Below are positions 31,321 to 42,638 of a stretch of DNA of 64,000 bases, in pieces. The stretch is from Chiayiivirga sp. (lineage in GTDB: Bacteria > Pseudomonadota > Gammaproteobacteria > Xanthomonadales > Xanthomonadaceae). The DNA lies in assembly GCA_022647565.1 (NCBI GenBank), contig JALCLA010000002.1:1-64000 (forward strand), given 5' to 3'. Position numbers and translations under genes: made by a program. The stretch's first letter is position 1; each line of letters starts with the position of its first letter. Under the pieces are notes generated by a model. It was not told the DNA's origin and did no database searches. It saw nothing but the letters and a program-made list of their open reading frames with translations.

Positions 31321-32325
31321 ATGAATGCCGCCCTCTCCGATTCTCCTGTCGCAATGCCGTCGCTGCGCGATGTGCAAGCCCTGGCCGCCGCCGACATGGC
31401 GGCCATGAACGACCTGATCCGCGCCCGCTTGTCGTCGGATGTGTTGCTGATCAACCAGATCGCTGAACACATCGTGGCCGCGGGCGGCAAGCGCCTGCGC
31501 CCGATGCTGCATCTGCTCGCGGCGCGTGCCTGCGGCTATGCCGGCGCGCAGCACGTACCGCTGGCGGCCGTGATCGAGTTCATCCACACCTCCACCTTGT
31601 TGCACGACGACGTGGTGGACGAATCCGACTTGCGGCGCGGGCGCCAGACCGCCAACGCGCTGTGGGGCAATGCGGCCAGCGTGCTGGTGGGAGATTTCCT
31701 CTATTCGCGCAGCTTCCAGATGATGGTGGAGCTGGATTCGATGCTGGTGATGCGCATCCTGGCCGACACCACCAACGAGATTGCCGAAGGCGAAGTGCTG
31801 CAACTGCTGCACGTGCACAACCCGGACACCGACGAGCCCGCCTACCTGCGCGTGATCGAGCGCAAGACCGCGGTGCTGTTCGCCGCCGCCACGCGCCTCG
31901 GCGCGGTGCTGGCGGGCGCGAGCGATGCCGATCAGGCACGACTGCACGACTACGGCCTCAATCTGGGTTTCGCCTTCCAGATCGCCGACGACGTGCTCGA
32001 CTACACCGCCGACGCCGAAGCCCTGGGCAAGAACCTCGGCGACGACCTGGCCGAGGGCAAGGCTACGCTGCCGGTGATCCATGCCATGCAGCATGCCGAC
32101 CCCGCCACGCGCGAGCGCATCCGTCAGGCCATCGAGCTCGGCGACAGCGAGGCGATGCCGGAAATCGTGAGCGCGATCCGTGCCTGCGGCAGCCTCGATT
32201 ACAGCCAGCGCTGCGCGCGGCGCTATGCCGAAGCCGCACTGGCCGCGTTGGCCCCGCTGGGCGACAACCCGCATCTGCAGGCATTGCGCAGCCTGGCGAG
32301 CTACGCGGTGGATCGGGACCGCTGA
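31321..32325 (+). CDS. ispB: Octaprenyl (polyprenyl) diphosphate synthase
   Basis: 334 residues. A trans-isoprenyl diphosphate synthase with the first Asp-rich motif DDVVD at 96-100 inside LLHDDVVDES, the KRLRPML substrate motif near 57, and the second motif ADDVLDYT near 222-226. It makes the long isoprenoid tail of ubiquinone from FPP and IPP. The upstream neighbour ssb is divergent and the downstream gene is convergent (8-bp gap). Confidence 0.93.
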   Translation: MNAALSDSPVAMPSLRDVQALAAADMAAMNDLIRARLSSDVLLINQIAEHIVAAGGKRLRPMLHLLAARACGYAGAQHVPLAAVIEFIHTSTLLHDDVVDESDLRRGRQTANALWGNAASVLVGDFLYSRSFQMMVELDSMLVMRILADTTNEIAEGEVLQLLHVHNPDTDEPAYLRVIERKTAVLFAAATRLGAVLAGASDADQARLHDYGLNLGFAFQIADDVLDYTADAEALGKNLGDDLAEGKATLPVIHAMQHADPATRERIRQAIELGDSEAMPEIVSAIRACGSLDYSQRCARRYAEAALAALAPLGDNPHLQALRSLASYAVDRDR

Positions 32326-32333
32326 CCTGCGGA

Positions 32334-33125
32334 TCAGCCGCCGAAACGCTCGGCGAAGAAGTCGGCCATCATGCGATAAGCGCGCTTCGCGGCGCGTTCG
32401 TCGTAGGCGCAGTTGGTGGTCGGGTCCGTGCCCGAATCGGCTTCGGCGAAGCAATGCACCGCGCCGCTGAAATCGACGAACTGCCAATCCGCGCCGGCCG
32501 TGTCCATTTCTCGCTCGAACGCCGCGATATCGGCGTCGCTCACGCTGCGGTCGGCCGCACCGTTGAGCACCAGCACGGGCGAGCTGATCGCGGCCGTCGT
32601 CGACTCTGCACCCGGCGCGAGACCACCGTGCAGACTGACTACACCGGCCAGCTCTGCGCCGCTGCGCGCCAGTTCCAGAACGGTGGAGCCACCGAAGCAG
32701 AAGCCGAAGGCACCGATCTTCGTCGGCTCCAGCGGGGTCTTGTCCGCCTGCGTCTTGAGCGTTGCCACCGAAGCCGCGATGCGCGTGCGCAGCGGCGCGC
32801 GATCCGCGCTGCGCAGGCTACCGGCCAACTTGCCTGCTTCCGCACCATCCTTCGGTCGCACGCCCTTGCCATAGACATCCGCGACCAGCACCACATAGTC
32901 GTCGCCCGCGACGGCTTTCGCCTTCTCCACGGCCGAGGCATTCACGCCCATCCAGTTGGGGACCATCACCAGGCCGGGGCGCTTCACCTGCGTCGCATCG
33001 TCGTACACCAGGGCGCCCTCGAACGTGGTATCGCCCACCACCCATTCGACCGGCTCCGCCCGCATCGCGCCGAGCGCGCTGGATGAGGCGAAGGCGGCAA
33101 GCAAGGCAAGCGCGATCGGACGCAT
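32334..33125 (-). CDS. Dienelactone hydrolase family protein, exported
   Basis: 263 residues with a signal peptide (MRPIALALLAAFASSSALGA). Alpha/beta hydrolase with the dienelactone-hydrolase nucleophile elbow GFCFGG (Cys at about 143), Asp in LNGAADRSV and His in AVHCFAE. Substrate unknown: periplasmic members of this family are rarely characterised and this one need not act on dienelactones. It is convergent with ispB. Confidence 0.87.
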   Translation of the reverse strand: MRPIALALLAAFASSSALGAMRAEPVEWVVGDTTFEGALVYDDATQVKRPGLVMVPNWMGVNASAVEKAKAVAGDDYVVLVADVYGKGVRPKDGAEAGKLAGSLRSADRAPLRTRIAASVATLKTQADKTPLEPTKIGAFGFCFGGSTVLELARSGAELAGVVSLHGGLAPGAESTTAAISSPVLVLNGAADRSVSDADIAAFEREMDTAGADWQFVDFSGAVHCFAEADSGTDPTTNCAYDERAAKRAYRMMADFFAERFGG

Positions 33126-33197
33126 GGGGTGATTCCTCGGGTGGTTGGCGGTGGTTGTGCGGCGATGGTACGCCCGCTGCGGTGTCGCGGGCGCCGC

Positions 33198-34614
<1,417 letters not shown>

Positions 34615-34634
<20 letters not shown>

Positions 34635-36033
34635 CGATGTTTTCCCAGAGTGCCTGCGGTATGCCGTGCTCGCCGGCGGGCTGCAGCAAAGGCTCGAGAC
34701 CGAGTTCGGCCGCAGCGAGCTGCGGCTCGATCTCCGCCACGAAGCGCGCCACCAGCGCATCCTCGCGCCAGGACGGGCTCCGACTCAAGGCATGGAAGGC
34801 GGCGCGCGACTCGCGCCCCTCGCCCACGCACTCGAACGGCTTGTGCTCACGATACTCGATCAGCGCGTCGAAACCCGGCGCCAGCGCCGGCTCGTCCAGC
34901 AGATTCCGCCCGAAGATCGCCATCAGGCGCGGCTTGGGCAGGAAGGGTGCCAAGGCAAGGAACACGAACTGGCACTTGGGACAAACCCCGCACCAGCGCG
35001 CCGCCGGGCGCTCGCCGAGCAAATGGAAATTCCGGTTGCAGCTGGAAAAATGCGCGTCGTAGCGATCGAGGCGCGCGAACTGCCGCGCCACGGCCAGCTC
35101 CGACCAGGGCCGCAGCAGGGAGTAATAGCGAAGATCCGGGGCATCGCGCCGCAACTGTGCGGAGAAATCGCGCTCGAAGTCCCAGCCCTTGGACCACTGG
35201 TGGTTGACTTCGCCGGTGCCGGGGATCAGCGACCCATAGCTGGCCGAGCGCTCGTTCGAGAACACCACCTCGGTGTGCCCGGTGAGCACTGCGGCCAGCG
35301 CCAGAATCGCCGAGTTCACCGCCGTTACCGGGATGTGTCCGTTCCAGGCCCCTTGGCGGTTGAACTCGAACAGCAGCGGTGACAGCTGGCGCTCGACATT
35401 GAGCGTCGGCAGGCCGGTGCGTTCGGCGCAGGCGCGGATCAGCGGTGATCCGCCAATCCAGGCCACGGTCTGCGCCACGCCCGCGCCGCGCAGCAATTCG
35501 ATGCTGACGAGCGAATCCTTGCCGCCGCCGATCGCAACCAGGGCACGCGCCGACGGAAGTTGCCACGCAGCGGACTGCGCCGCCGACGCGCTCGATGCCC
35601 CGCCCGGTGCGCCGTTCCCGCTGCTGCCAGCCGGCGCGGCGGCGGCTTGCCCCACGGGAAACCGCACGCGTCCGCGCAGCGACAAGCCATTGCGATAGGC
35701 GAACTCGCCCAGTCCGTTCTCGTAGATGCCTTGCAGGAAGCGCGCGGTGTCGGCATCGATGCCTGGCGTCTCGATCCGGATCTCGGCCGGCACCGCCGCC
35801 TTGTAGTAGCTCACTCCCGCGATCAGGTGCAGCAGGCGCAGCAGGCAATCCACCTGCGCGGCGCGCGCCGCATCAAGCACGAAGGGCCCACCCGGAAAGC
35901 TCAGGGTCTCGACCAGCTCCGGCCCCTCATCGAAAGCGTACACCAGCCGCGCCTCGCCGCTGGCCGGATCGAACTGCGCGCGCACGAAGCGGAATACACG
36001 GATGGCATCGCGCTGGAAAGTCCAATCAGCCAT
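34615..36033 (-). CDS. murL: UDP-MurNAc-L-Ala-L-Glu epimerase (MurL)
   Basis: 472 residues from ATG 36033. It contains a PP-loop-like VAIGGGKDSLVSIELLR near 170, the NSAILALAAVLTGHTEVVFSNE block and a Cys-rich segment FSSCNRNFHL...RWCGVCPKCQFVFL near 345-380, as in the MurL family first described in Xanthomonas oryzae. It converts the terminal L-Glu of the dipeptide precursor to D-Glu in an ATP-dependent reaction. Its start overlaps the lysAC stop by a few bases and its end overlaps murD2, so the three genes are probably translationally coupled. Confidence 0.9.
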
Positions 36034-38779
36034 CGATGGTCGCCTCCAGCGGCAGCGCACGCAGGTTGTAGCGGTTGGCCATGGCGAATCCGTAGGCGCC
36101 GGCGGTGGCCACCAGCAGCACATCGCCTTCCTGCGTCGGTGGCAGGAGCCGGCGCTTGGCGAGCACATCGCTCGATTCGCAAACCGGGCCCACGAGGTCG
36201 ACCAGTTCGGTGGCGGCCTCGTCCAATCGATCGAGATTGGCCACGTCGTGCCAGGCGTTGTAGAGCGCAGGGCGCATCAGCGCATTCATGCCGCCATCGG
36301 CACCGATGCGGCGCGTGCCGCCCTTGTCCACGACCTGGGTGGCACGCAGCAGCAACACGCCGGCGTCGGCCACGAGGTAACGCCCCGGTTCCATCCACAA
36401 CACGTACTGCGGAATCGCGGCGCGCGCCTCGCCCAGGGCGCGGGCAAAGGCGTCCACGTCGAAGGACTCGGCCTCGGGCTCGGGCGGCACGCCGATGCCG
36501 CCCCCGATGTTGATGGCGGCCACCGTACCGATGGCCTCCGCCGCCGCCGCGAGCTGGCCCAGGACATCGCGCCAGTGGGTGGGATCGGTGATGCCGCTGC
36601 CCAGGTGGACATGCAGGCCGAATACGCGCGCGTCGAGCGGGCGCAGTGCGGCGAGGAAGTCGTCCAGTTGCGCCAGCGGCAGGCCGAACTTCGCCGCCTG
36701 CCCGCCGGTGCGGACCTTGTCGTGGTGACCACGGCCAAAGCCCGGATCGAGCCGCAGCCACACGGCGCGCCCGTGGAACAGTTCGGGCCAGTGCCGCAAG
36801 GGATAGACGCTGTCGAGCGTGATCCAGACATCACGCTTGAGCGCGAGTTCGTACTCGGCGCGTGGCGCGAAACTCGGGGTGAACAGCACCCGGGTCGCGT
36901 CCAGGCCTGGCAGCGTGGCGAACACATGCTCGATCTCGCCCGCAGACACGCACTCGAAGCCGAAGCCTTCGGCCTCCAGCGTGCGCAGGATCTCGGGGTG
37001 CGGATTGGCCTTGATCGCATAGAAGCGCCGTTCCACCGCGCCCACGTCGGCCAGGGCGCGCGCGCGTTCGCGCACCGTGGCGAGGTCGTAGACGTACTGC
37101 GGCGTGCCGCGCACGGCACATTGCAGCAGCTCGGCACGACGGCGGCGCCACCACGGCTCGCGCCGGGCGCGGTGCCCGCCCTGCAGTTCCAGCCAGCTGG
37201 GTCCGAAAGCCGCGTGCTCGCGCACCGGCATCGCGCCGGCCTGGATCAGCAACTCGTGCAGGCGCGGCAACATGCCTTCGGCCACAGCCTCATCCACCAC
37301 GAAGGTGAGATTGAGATCGTTGCTCGACTGCGAAATCAGGTGCACGCGCTCGCGCCCGAACTCGGCCAGCACGTCGCTGAGCTTGTGCAGCAGCGAGCGC
37401 ATTCCGCGCCCCACCAGGGTGACCGCCGCACAGGGGGCGATCACCTTCACCCGGCAGATCTGCTCCAGGTCGGCGCACAAGGCGTCGAGCACGTTGGTGG
37501 TGACCAGGTTGTCGCTGGGATCGAGCGACACCGTGACATTGGCCTCCGAGGAGCCGATCAGGTCGACCGACAGGCCGTGGCGCTTGAAGCGCTCGAACAC
37601 ATCGGCCAGGAAGCCGACCTGCTGCCACATGCCGATCGATTCCATCGATACCAGCACGATGCCGCGGCGCGAGGACACCGCCTTCACGCCGGGTGCCGCG
37701 TCCGCCACCGCGTCGATGGTGGTACCCGCGAGGTCGGGGTGTTCGGTGTCGCGGATCCACAGCGGAACGCGCGCGTCGCGGCAGGGCGAAACGCAACGCG
37801 GATGCAGCACCTTGGCCCCGGTGGTGGCGATTTCCTGCGCCTCCTCGTAGTCCAGGCGCGAGAGCAGTCGCGCCTGCGGCACCTGGCGCGGATTGGCGCT
37901 GAACATGCCCGGCACATCGGTCCAGATCTCCACCCGCGCCGCCTGCAGCAAGGCACCGAAGTACGCCGCCGAGGTGTCGGAGCCGCCACGCCCGAGGATC
38001 GCGGTGCGCCCTTGCGCATCGCGGCAGATGAAGCCCTGGGTGATCAGCAACTCGCCCTGCGCGGCATAGCGTTCACGCCAGGCAGCATCGCTGCGCATCT
38101 CGCAATTCACCGAGAGCCGTCCGGCCCAGTCGCTCTGATTCGGCAATGCCACGGCAGTGAGATGGTGGCGCGCATCGCTCCAGGCCAGGTCGAGGCCTTG
38201 CGTGCGCAGGTAGGCCGCGCCAAGCCGGCTCGACAGCAATTCGCCCAGGGACAGCAACTCGGCCTGCCATTGGAGCTCCGCGTCGAGCCGGCGCGGATCG
38301 CCGGCAAGTGCATGCAGCAGCGCAAACAGGTCGCCGATCACGTCCTGCGGGTCGAGCCCCAGCTCGGAGGCGAACTCGCGGTGCCTGACTTCCAGGGCGT
38401 CGGCACCGCGCCGCACCACCTCTGCATCGGCGTGGCCGTCGATGATGGCCTGCAAGGCATTGGTGACACCCGACACCGCCGACACCACCAGCAGCACGCG
38501 CGCACCTTCGCCACGCCGCCGTGCCGCGAGCCGCCCGATCGTGTCCCAGCGCGTGCGTTTCGAGACGCTGGTGCCGCCGAACTTGAGCACGACCCAGGGC
38601 GCATCCGGATCCAGCACCGGTAGCGGAACGTCAGGCGAAACAGCAGGCACGGCCACGGATAGCGGGTCCTCATCGTCGAACAGGGGGTGCCTCGCCACGA
38701 AGCGAGGCCGCCCGATTATGCGGGATAGCCCGACGTCGACGGAATGCGATGCCGGCATGCGGACATGAGCTGTCGCCAT
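36026..38779 (-). CDS. lysAC: Bifunctional aspartate kinase / diaminopimelate decarboxylase
   Basis: Up to 917 residues. Residues from about 60 to 500 are aspartate kinase: VVLKFGGTSVSKRTRW, VSAVSGVTNALQ, GRGGSDTSAAYFGALL, then two ACT-like regulatory segments (VSMESIGMWQQVGFL, LISQSSNDLNLTFVV). Residues from about 545 are PLP-dependent DAP decarboxylase: YVYDLATVRERARAL, the lysine in FYAIKANPHPEIL, HLGSG, GGGIGV, and CESSDVLA near the C-terminus. The fusion joins the first and last steps of the lysine/DAP pathway and is typical of Xanthomonadales. The start is uncertain: GTG 38656 has GAGGA about 10 bases upstream and would remove a 41-residue non-conserved leader. Confidence 0.93.
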   Translation of the reverse strand: MATAHVRMPASHSVDVGLSRIIGRPRFVARHPLFDDEDPLSVAVPAVSPDVPLPVLDPDAPWVVLKFGGTSVSKRTRWDTIGRLAARRRGEGARVLLVVSAVSGVTNALQAIIDGHADAEVVRRGADALEVRHREFASELGLDPQDVIGDLFALLHALAGDPRRLDAELQWQAELLSLGELLSSRLGAAYLRTQGLDLAWSDARHHLTAVALPNQSDWAGRLSVNCEMRSDAAWRERYAAQGELLITQGFICRDAQGRTAILGRGGSDTSAAYFGALLQAARVEIWTDVPGMFSANPRQVPQARLLSRLDYEEAQEIATTGAKVLHPRCVSPCRDARVPLWIRDTEHPDLAGTTIDAVADAAPGVKAVSSRRGIVLVSMESIGMWQQVGFLADVFERFKRHGLSVDLIGSSEANVTVSLDPSDNLVTTNVLDALCADLEQICRVKVIAPCAAVTLVGRGMRSLLHKLSDVLAEFGRERVHLISQSSNDLNLTFVVDEAVAEGMLPRLHELLIQAGAMPVREHAAFGPSWLELQGGHRARREPWWRRRRAELLQCAVRGTPQYVYDLATVRERARALADVGAVERRFYAIKANPHPEILRTLEAEGFGFECVSAGEIEHVFATLPGLDATRVLFTPSFAPRAEYELALKRDVWITLDSVYPLRHWPELFHGRAVWLRLDPGFGRGHHDKVRTGGQAAKFGLPLAQLDDFLAALRPLDARVFGLHVHLGSGITDPTHWRDVLGQLAAAAEAIGTVAAINIGGGIGVPPEPEAESFDVDAFARALGEARAAIPQYVLWMEPGRYLVADAGVLLLRATQVVDKGGTRRIGADGGMNALMRPALYNAWHDVANLDRLDEAATELVDLVGPVCESSDVLAKRRLLPPTQEGDVLLVATAGAYGFAMANRYNLRALPLEATIDG

Positions 38780-38886
38780 TTCGCCACGTCGCTCCCGGCA
38801 TGAAGCCGGACCGGCGCCCCCGGCCCTTGCGGCGGCAGCGCTTTCCCCGCACCGTGTCGCCCTGTCCCGAGCCGGGTGCGCCGCGC

Positions 38887-39762
38887 ATGTTCATCGTTCC
38901 GTTCAAGCAGGTCGACGTCTTCACCACGCATGCCTTCGGCGGCAACCCGGTGGCGGTGGTGCTGGACGGGGAAGGCCTCAATGCCACGCAGATGCAGCAC
39001 ATCGCCGCCTGGACCAACCTGTCCGAGACGGCCTTCGTGCTCAACCCGACCCAGGCGGGCGCGAGTTACCGGGTACGCATCTTCACCCCGAAGTCGGAAC
39101 TGCCCTTCGCCGGCCACCCCAGTGTCGGCACGGCCCACGCCTTGATCGAAGCCGGTCTGGCACCGCATCCCGAACGCGGGCTGGTGCAGGAGTGCGCCGC
39201 CGGCCTGCTTCCGATCAGCGTGCGCGAGGCGGAAGGCCGGCGCTGCGTCTCGATCCGCACCCCCGTCGCGCGCCAGGAGGTTCCGACCGGATTCGATCCG
39301 GCCCTCATTGACGTGGCGCTGGCAGGCCTGACCCGCGGCGCGCTGCCGCCGCAAAGCTGGAACAACGGCCCGCGCTGGTGGCTGGCCGAAGTTGCCAACG
39401 AAGCGGAACTGCGCGCGCATGCGCCGGACTTCGAGGCCATCGCCGCGCTGTGCCGGGCCAGCGGCGCCACCGGCCTCGCTGCCTTCGCAGAAACCGGACG
39501 CGCACAGGAGCGACTCGCGGTGCGCGCCTGGTGCCCGGCCGATGGCATCCCGGAAGATCCGGTCACTGGCAGCGCCAACGGCAGCATCGGTGCCTTGCTG
39601 CACGCGCAGGGCCGGGCTGCGCCGGGTTCCTCCTACATCGCCAGCCAGGGGCGCGAACTGGGTCGCGACGGTCGCATCGAAGTCGGCCTGCGCGAGGATG
39701 GCGTGTGGATCGGCGGCTCGTCCGTCACCGTCATCGACGGCATGATCCGCTTCGACGAGTAG
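38887..39762 (+). CDS. PhzF family isomerase/epimerase
   Basis: 291 residues from ATG 38887 (MFIVPFKQVDVFTTHAFGGNPVAVV), the classic PhzF N-terminus. It has the catalytic-region Glu in NLSETAFVL, IFTPKSELPFAGHPSVGTAHAL and EDPVTGSANGSIGALL. Two-fold diaminopimelate-epimerase-like architecture. The substrate of these stand-alone homologues is generally unknown and no phenazine genes are nearby. Divergent from lysAC, and followed 11 bp later by an SDR gene in the same direction. Confidence 0.9.
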   Translation: MFIVPFKQVDVFTTHAFGGNPVAVVLDGEGLNATQMQHIAAWTNLSETAFVLNPTQAGASYRVRIFTPKSELPFAGHPSVGTAHALIEAGLAPHPERGLVQECAAGLLPISVREAEGRRCVSIRTPVARQEVPTGFDPALIDVALAGLTRGALPPQSWNNGPRWWLAEVANEAELRAHAPDFEAIAALCRASGATGLAAFAETGRAQERLAVRAWCPADGIPEDPVTGSANGSIGALLHAQGRAAPGSSYIASQGRELGRDGRIEVGLREDGVWIGGSSVTVIDGMIRFDE

Positions 39763-39773
39763 AGGACGCGACG

Positions 39774-40571
39774 ATGACCGACCTACGGAACAAGATCGTA
39801 TGGATCACGGGCGCCTCGGGTGGCATCGGCGAGGGTCTGGCGCAACGCGCTGCTGCACGTGGCGCGAAGCTGATTCTCTCGGCACGACGCGAGGCTGAAC
39901 TGGAACGCGTACGACAAGGGCTGCCGCGGCCGCAGGATGCCACGCTGCTGCCGGTGGATCTCACGCGCCTCGATGATCCGGTCGGGCTCGCGGCGCAAGC
40001 CTCGTCCTGTTTTGGCCCGATCGATGTGCTGGTCAACAACGCCGGGCTGTCGCAACGCACCGAAGTGCTGGATACCGGCATGGAGGCTTACCGGCACTTG
40101 ATGGAAGTGGACTTCTTCGCTCCCGTTGCATTGACCAAAGCCTTGCTGCCGACTTGGGTGGAACGCGGTCGCGGCCACTGCGTGGTGGTGAGTTCGGTCT
40201 TTGGCCACATCGCGATGGCGCGCCGCAGTGGCTATGCCGCCGCCAAGCACGCGTTGCACGGCTGGTACGACTGCGCCCGCATCGAACTGGGACCGCGCGG
40301 CGTCAATTTCACCCTCGCCTGCCCTGGCTTCGTGCGCACCGGGATCGCACGGAACGCGCTCGGCCCTGGCGGCCAGCCACTGGGGCGCTCGGATGCCGAC
40401 ATCGACGGCGGCATGGCACCGGAGTTCTGCGCCGAGAAGATCTGGCGCGCGGTGGAACGTGACGACTTCGAGGTGGTGATTGCCGGCAAGGAACGCATCG
40501 CAGTCTGGTTCAAGCGCTTCCTGCCGCTGCCGCTCTACACCGCATTCGCGCGTCGGCTCAAGGTGCACTGA
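39774..40571 (+). CDS. SDR family NAD(P)-dependent oxidoreductase
   Basis: 265 residues from ATG 39774, with AGAGGA upstream. Classical SDR: TGASGGIGEGLA (cofactor loop), VLVNNAGLSQR (NNAG), catalytic Ser in VVSSVFG, YAAAK (YxxxK) and PGFVRTGI. The C-terminal WFKRFLPLPLYTAFARRLK resembles the DHRS7-like subgroup. Substrate unknown. Probably co-transcribed with the PhzF-like gene. Confidence 0.9.
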   Translation: MTDLRNKIVWITGASGGIGEGLAQRAAARGAKLILSARREAELERVRQGLPRPQDATLLPVDLTRLDDPVGLAAQASSCFGPIDVLVNNAGLSQRTEVLDTGMEAYRHLMEVDFFAPVALTKALLPTWVERGRGHCVVVSSVFGHIAMARRSGYAAAKHALHGWYDCARIELGPRGVNFTLACPGFVRTGIARNALGPGGQPLGRSDADIDGGMAPEFCAEKIWRAVERDDFEVVIAGKERIAVWFKRFLPLPLYTAFARRLKVH

Positions 40572-40612
40572 GTCTTCGCGGACCTGCTTCGCGCAACGGT
40601 CGCCGAAACGGA

Positions 40613-40634
40613 CACGGGGCCCGAAGGCCCCGTG
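40613..40634. terminator. Hairpin between convergent genes
   Basis: Perfect 9-bp stem CACGGGGCC / GGCCCCGTG with a CGAA loop, in the gap between the SDR gene (+) and the glycine-zipper gene (-). No U-tract follows on either strand, so it may be a weak bidirectional terminator or a transcript-end stabiliser. Confidence 0.6.
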
Positions 40635-40655
40635 CGATGCTCACCACGCCCCGGC

Positions 40656-41237
40656 CTACTGCGCCGGACTGACGTTGACCTGCACCCGGATCTGGTTGCC
40701 CGGATGGTAGTCGGTGACGGTGTGGTAGATGCGGCCGTTGTAGCGATAGGCCACGTTGTAGCCATTGACGCGTTCGTCGCTGTAGTAGTCGGTGCGCGTG
40801 GTGCAACGCTGCTCGTAGCTGCGGTATTCGCGACCGCCACTGTAGTAGCCACCACCGTGACGACGCTGCGAATCGCGCGCCATCGAGTAACCGAGCATCG
40901 CGCCCGCCGCGGTTGCCGCCTCGCGGCCATGGCCATGGCCGAACTGGTTGCCGATCACGCCGCCGAGGATGCCGGCCATGATCGCAGGCGTACGGTCGCG
41001 GTTGCTGTGGTAGCGCACCGGCTCGCGGTAGGTGACCGGCTCTTCCCAGCACTGGTCGCGGCTCACCGGGCGATTCACCACGTCGATGATGGGATCGACG
41101 CTGACCACTTCGGCAAAATCGTACTCGGGCGCGTAACCCTCGTATCCGCCGCGATACTGCGCGGACGCGGAACCCGCCGTCGCCAGCGCGGCGACAGCGA
41201 TCAGCGAAGCGGAAATTCGGACGAAGCGGGATTTCAT
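40656..41237 (-). CDS. Glycine zipper 2TM domain envelope protein
   Basis: 193 residues from ATG 41237 with a signal peptide (MKSRFVRISASLIAVAALATAGSASA). The middle carries a glycine zipper, PAIMAGILGGVIGNQFGHGHG then EAATAAGAMLGYSMA, like the Rickettsia 17-kDa antigen/UmoD/SlyB group. The C-terminal 60 residues are Tyr- and Arg-rich with CTTRTDYYSDERVNGYNVAY and end in QVNVSPAQ. Likely an outer-envelope protein of unknown role. No lipobox Cys was seen near the cleavage site. Confidence 0.87.
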   Translation of the reverse strand: MKSRFVRISASLIAVAALATAGSASAQYRGGYEGYAPEYDFAEVVSVDPIIDVVNRPVSRDQCWEEPVTYREPVRYHSNRDRTPAIMAGILGGVIGNQFGHGHGREAATAAGAMLGYSMARDSQRRHGGGYYSGGREYRSYEQRCTTRTDYYSDERVNGYNVAYRYNGRIYHTVTDYHPGNQIRVQVNVSPAQ

Positions 41238-41296
41238 TTGTCTCTCCAGGAAGCGCACCATGCGCCTCACGGAGCGAGACATTGGGACCGGCGCAC

Positions 41297-41992
41297 TTAA
41301 TCGGTTCTGAATCCGCCCAGGCCGTTTAGCCAATGGACAGCCGCCTGCGCCACGCCTGCCGCGCGGCCTCCCAATAGCGGTCCGACATGGCTGCCCGGCT
41401 CCGTTTGCAGGCTCGCCCCGAGCCGCAGCGCCAGCTCCGCCGACAAGGCGAACGGCACGTCCTCGTCGGCCTGCGATGCGATGATCCGCACCGGGCAGCG
41501 TGGCTCGGCAACCACCATTCCGGCACGCGCCGAGTTCAGCACCGCACCGGACTCGTCGCGCCAACGACGCCAGGCGAAGTGCCAGGTGGCAGGTTCTGCG
41601 TCCGGCAGGGCGGCACGCGTCGATGCGAAGCTGGCATCGCGTCCCCAGGGAATCACCTCGGGATACGCCACGCGCGCCGGCAAACGCCCCGCCTCCGGTG
41701 CTGGCGGCAGCGGGTTCACCAGGATCAGCGCCGCGCACTCCTGTCGCATGCTCAAGGCGAAGGCGAGCAGACCGCCCAGACTGGCACCGATCAGCACCGG
41801 GCTCGCGCCCGTTTCCGCGGCTGCGCGCGCGGCTTGCTCGAGATAGTCCTCGAACTGCGTTGCAGCGAGCCCGGCCGCGACCGCCTGGAATTCCGGGCAG
41901 TGCGCGCGATGCCCCGCGGCGGTAAACACCCGCCGCCACACGTTCCATTCCCAGGCACCGCCGCCGGCGCCATGCAGCATCACGGCATGCAT
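41297..41992 (-). CDS. Alpha/beta fold hydrolase
   Basis: 231 residues from ATG 41992 (MHAVMLHGAGGGAWEW); a TTG four codons upstream is possible. It has an HG oxyanion motif, the nucleophile elbow GASLGG with Ser about 90, Asp in ASQADEDVPF and His in PGSHVGPLL. Cytoplasmic, with no signal peptide. Substrate not predictable. It lies 19 bp from the OsmC gene in the same direction. Confidence 0.83.
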   Translation of the reverse strand: MHAVMLHGAGGGAWEWNVWRRVFTAAGHRAHCPEFQAVAAGLAATQFEDYLEQAARAAAETGASPVLIGASLGGLLAFALSMRQECAALILVNPLPPAPEAGRLPARVAYPEVIPWGRDASFASTRAALPDAEPATWHFAWRRWRDESGAVLNSARAGMVVAEPRCPVRIIASQADEDVPFALSAELALRLGASLQTEPGSHVGPLLGGRAAGVAQAAVHWLNGLGGFRTD

Positions 41993-42011
41993 TGCGCGGC
42001 GCAACCGCGCC

Positions 42012-42440
42012 TCAAGCCAGCGCCGCGTCCAGCGTCACCGGGATCGACAGCACGCGCGAGATGACGCAGTTTTTCTTCGCGGTGTCAGCGATCTCGGCGA
42101 AGTTCGCCGCATCGATGCCCGGCACGGTGGCCCGCACGACCAGATGGATACCGGTCACCGAAGGGCCGCCCTCGGTACTCATCGCGGCCTCGGCGCGGGT
42201 CTCGATGCGACCGGCGATGAACCCCGCGTTCTGCAGGATGAAGCCCAGCGCCATGGAATAACAACCGGCGTGCGCGGCGGCCAGCAGTTCTTCCGGATTG
42301 GTGCCCTTCTCTTCGCCAAAACGGGTGTTGTAGGAATAGCGCTGCCCGTCGAACAGGCCGCTCTGCGGCGTACTCATCGCGCCCTTGCCCGATTTCAGGT
42401 CACCTTCCCAGTAGGCGGTGGCGTAGCGTTTGAAGGCCAT
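42012..42440 (-). CDS. osmC: OsmC family peroxiredoxin
   Basis: 142 residues, standard OsmC length. It has the two reactive cysteines in AAAHAGCYSMAL (peroxidatic) and AKKNCVISRVL (resolving), plus GTNPEELLAAAH. It reduces organic hydroperoxides in the cytoplasm. The start is ATG 42440. Divergent from the EF-G-like gene across about 200 bp in which nothing else was recognised. Confidence 0.92.
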   Translation of the reverse strand: MAFKRYATAYWEGDLKSGKGAMSTPQSGLFDGQRYSYNTRFGEEKGTNPEELLAAAHAGCYSMALGFILQNAGFIAGRIETRAEAAMSTEGGPSVTGIHLVVRATVPGIDAANFAEIADTAKKNCVISRVLSIPVTLDAALA

Positions 42441-42638
42441 GGCGATGCTCCGTTGGCGAGGCGCGCGACCTCAGTGGGGTGATGCGCAACGCCGCAGTCT
42501 AGCGGGCCGGGGTCGCGACGGGGCCGATGCTGCACTGCATCCAAACCCGGCCTTGACCACGCCATGATGCGGGAGAATTCTAGGCGCAGGCCGTATCGGT
42601 GCCGACTCCCGGATGCCGCGGCGACGAGGAGCGCAGCC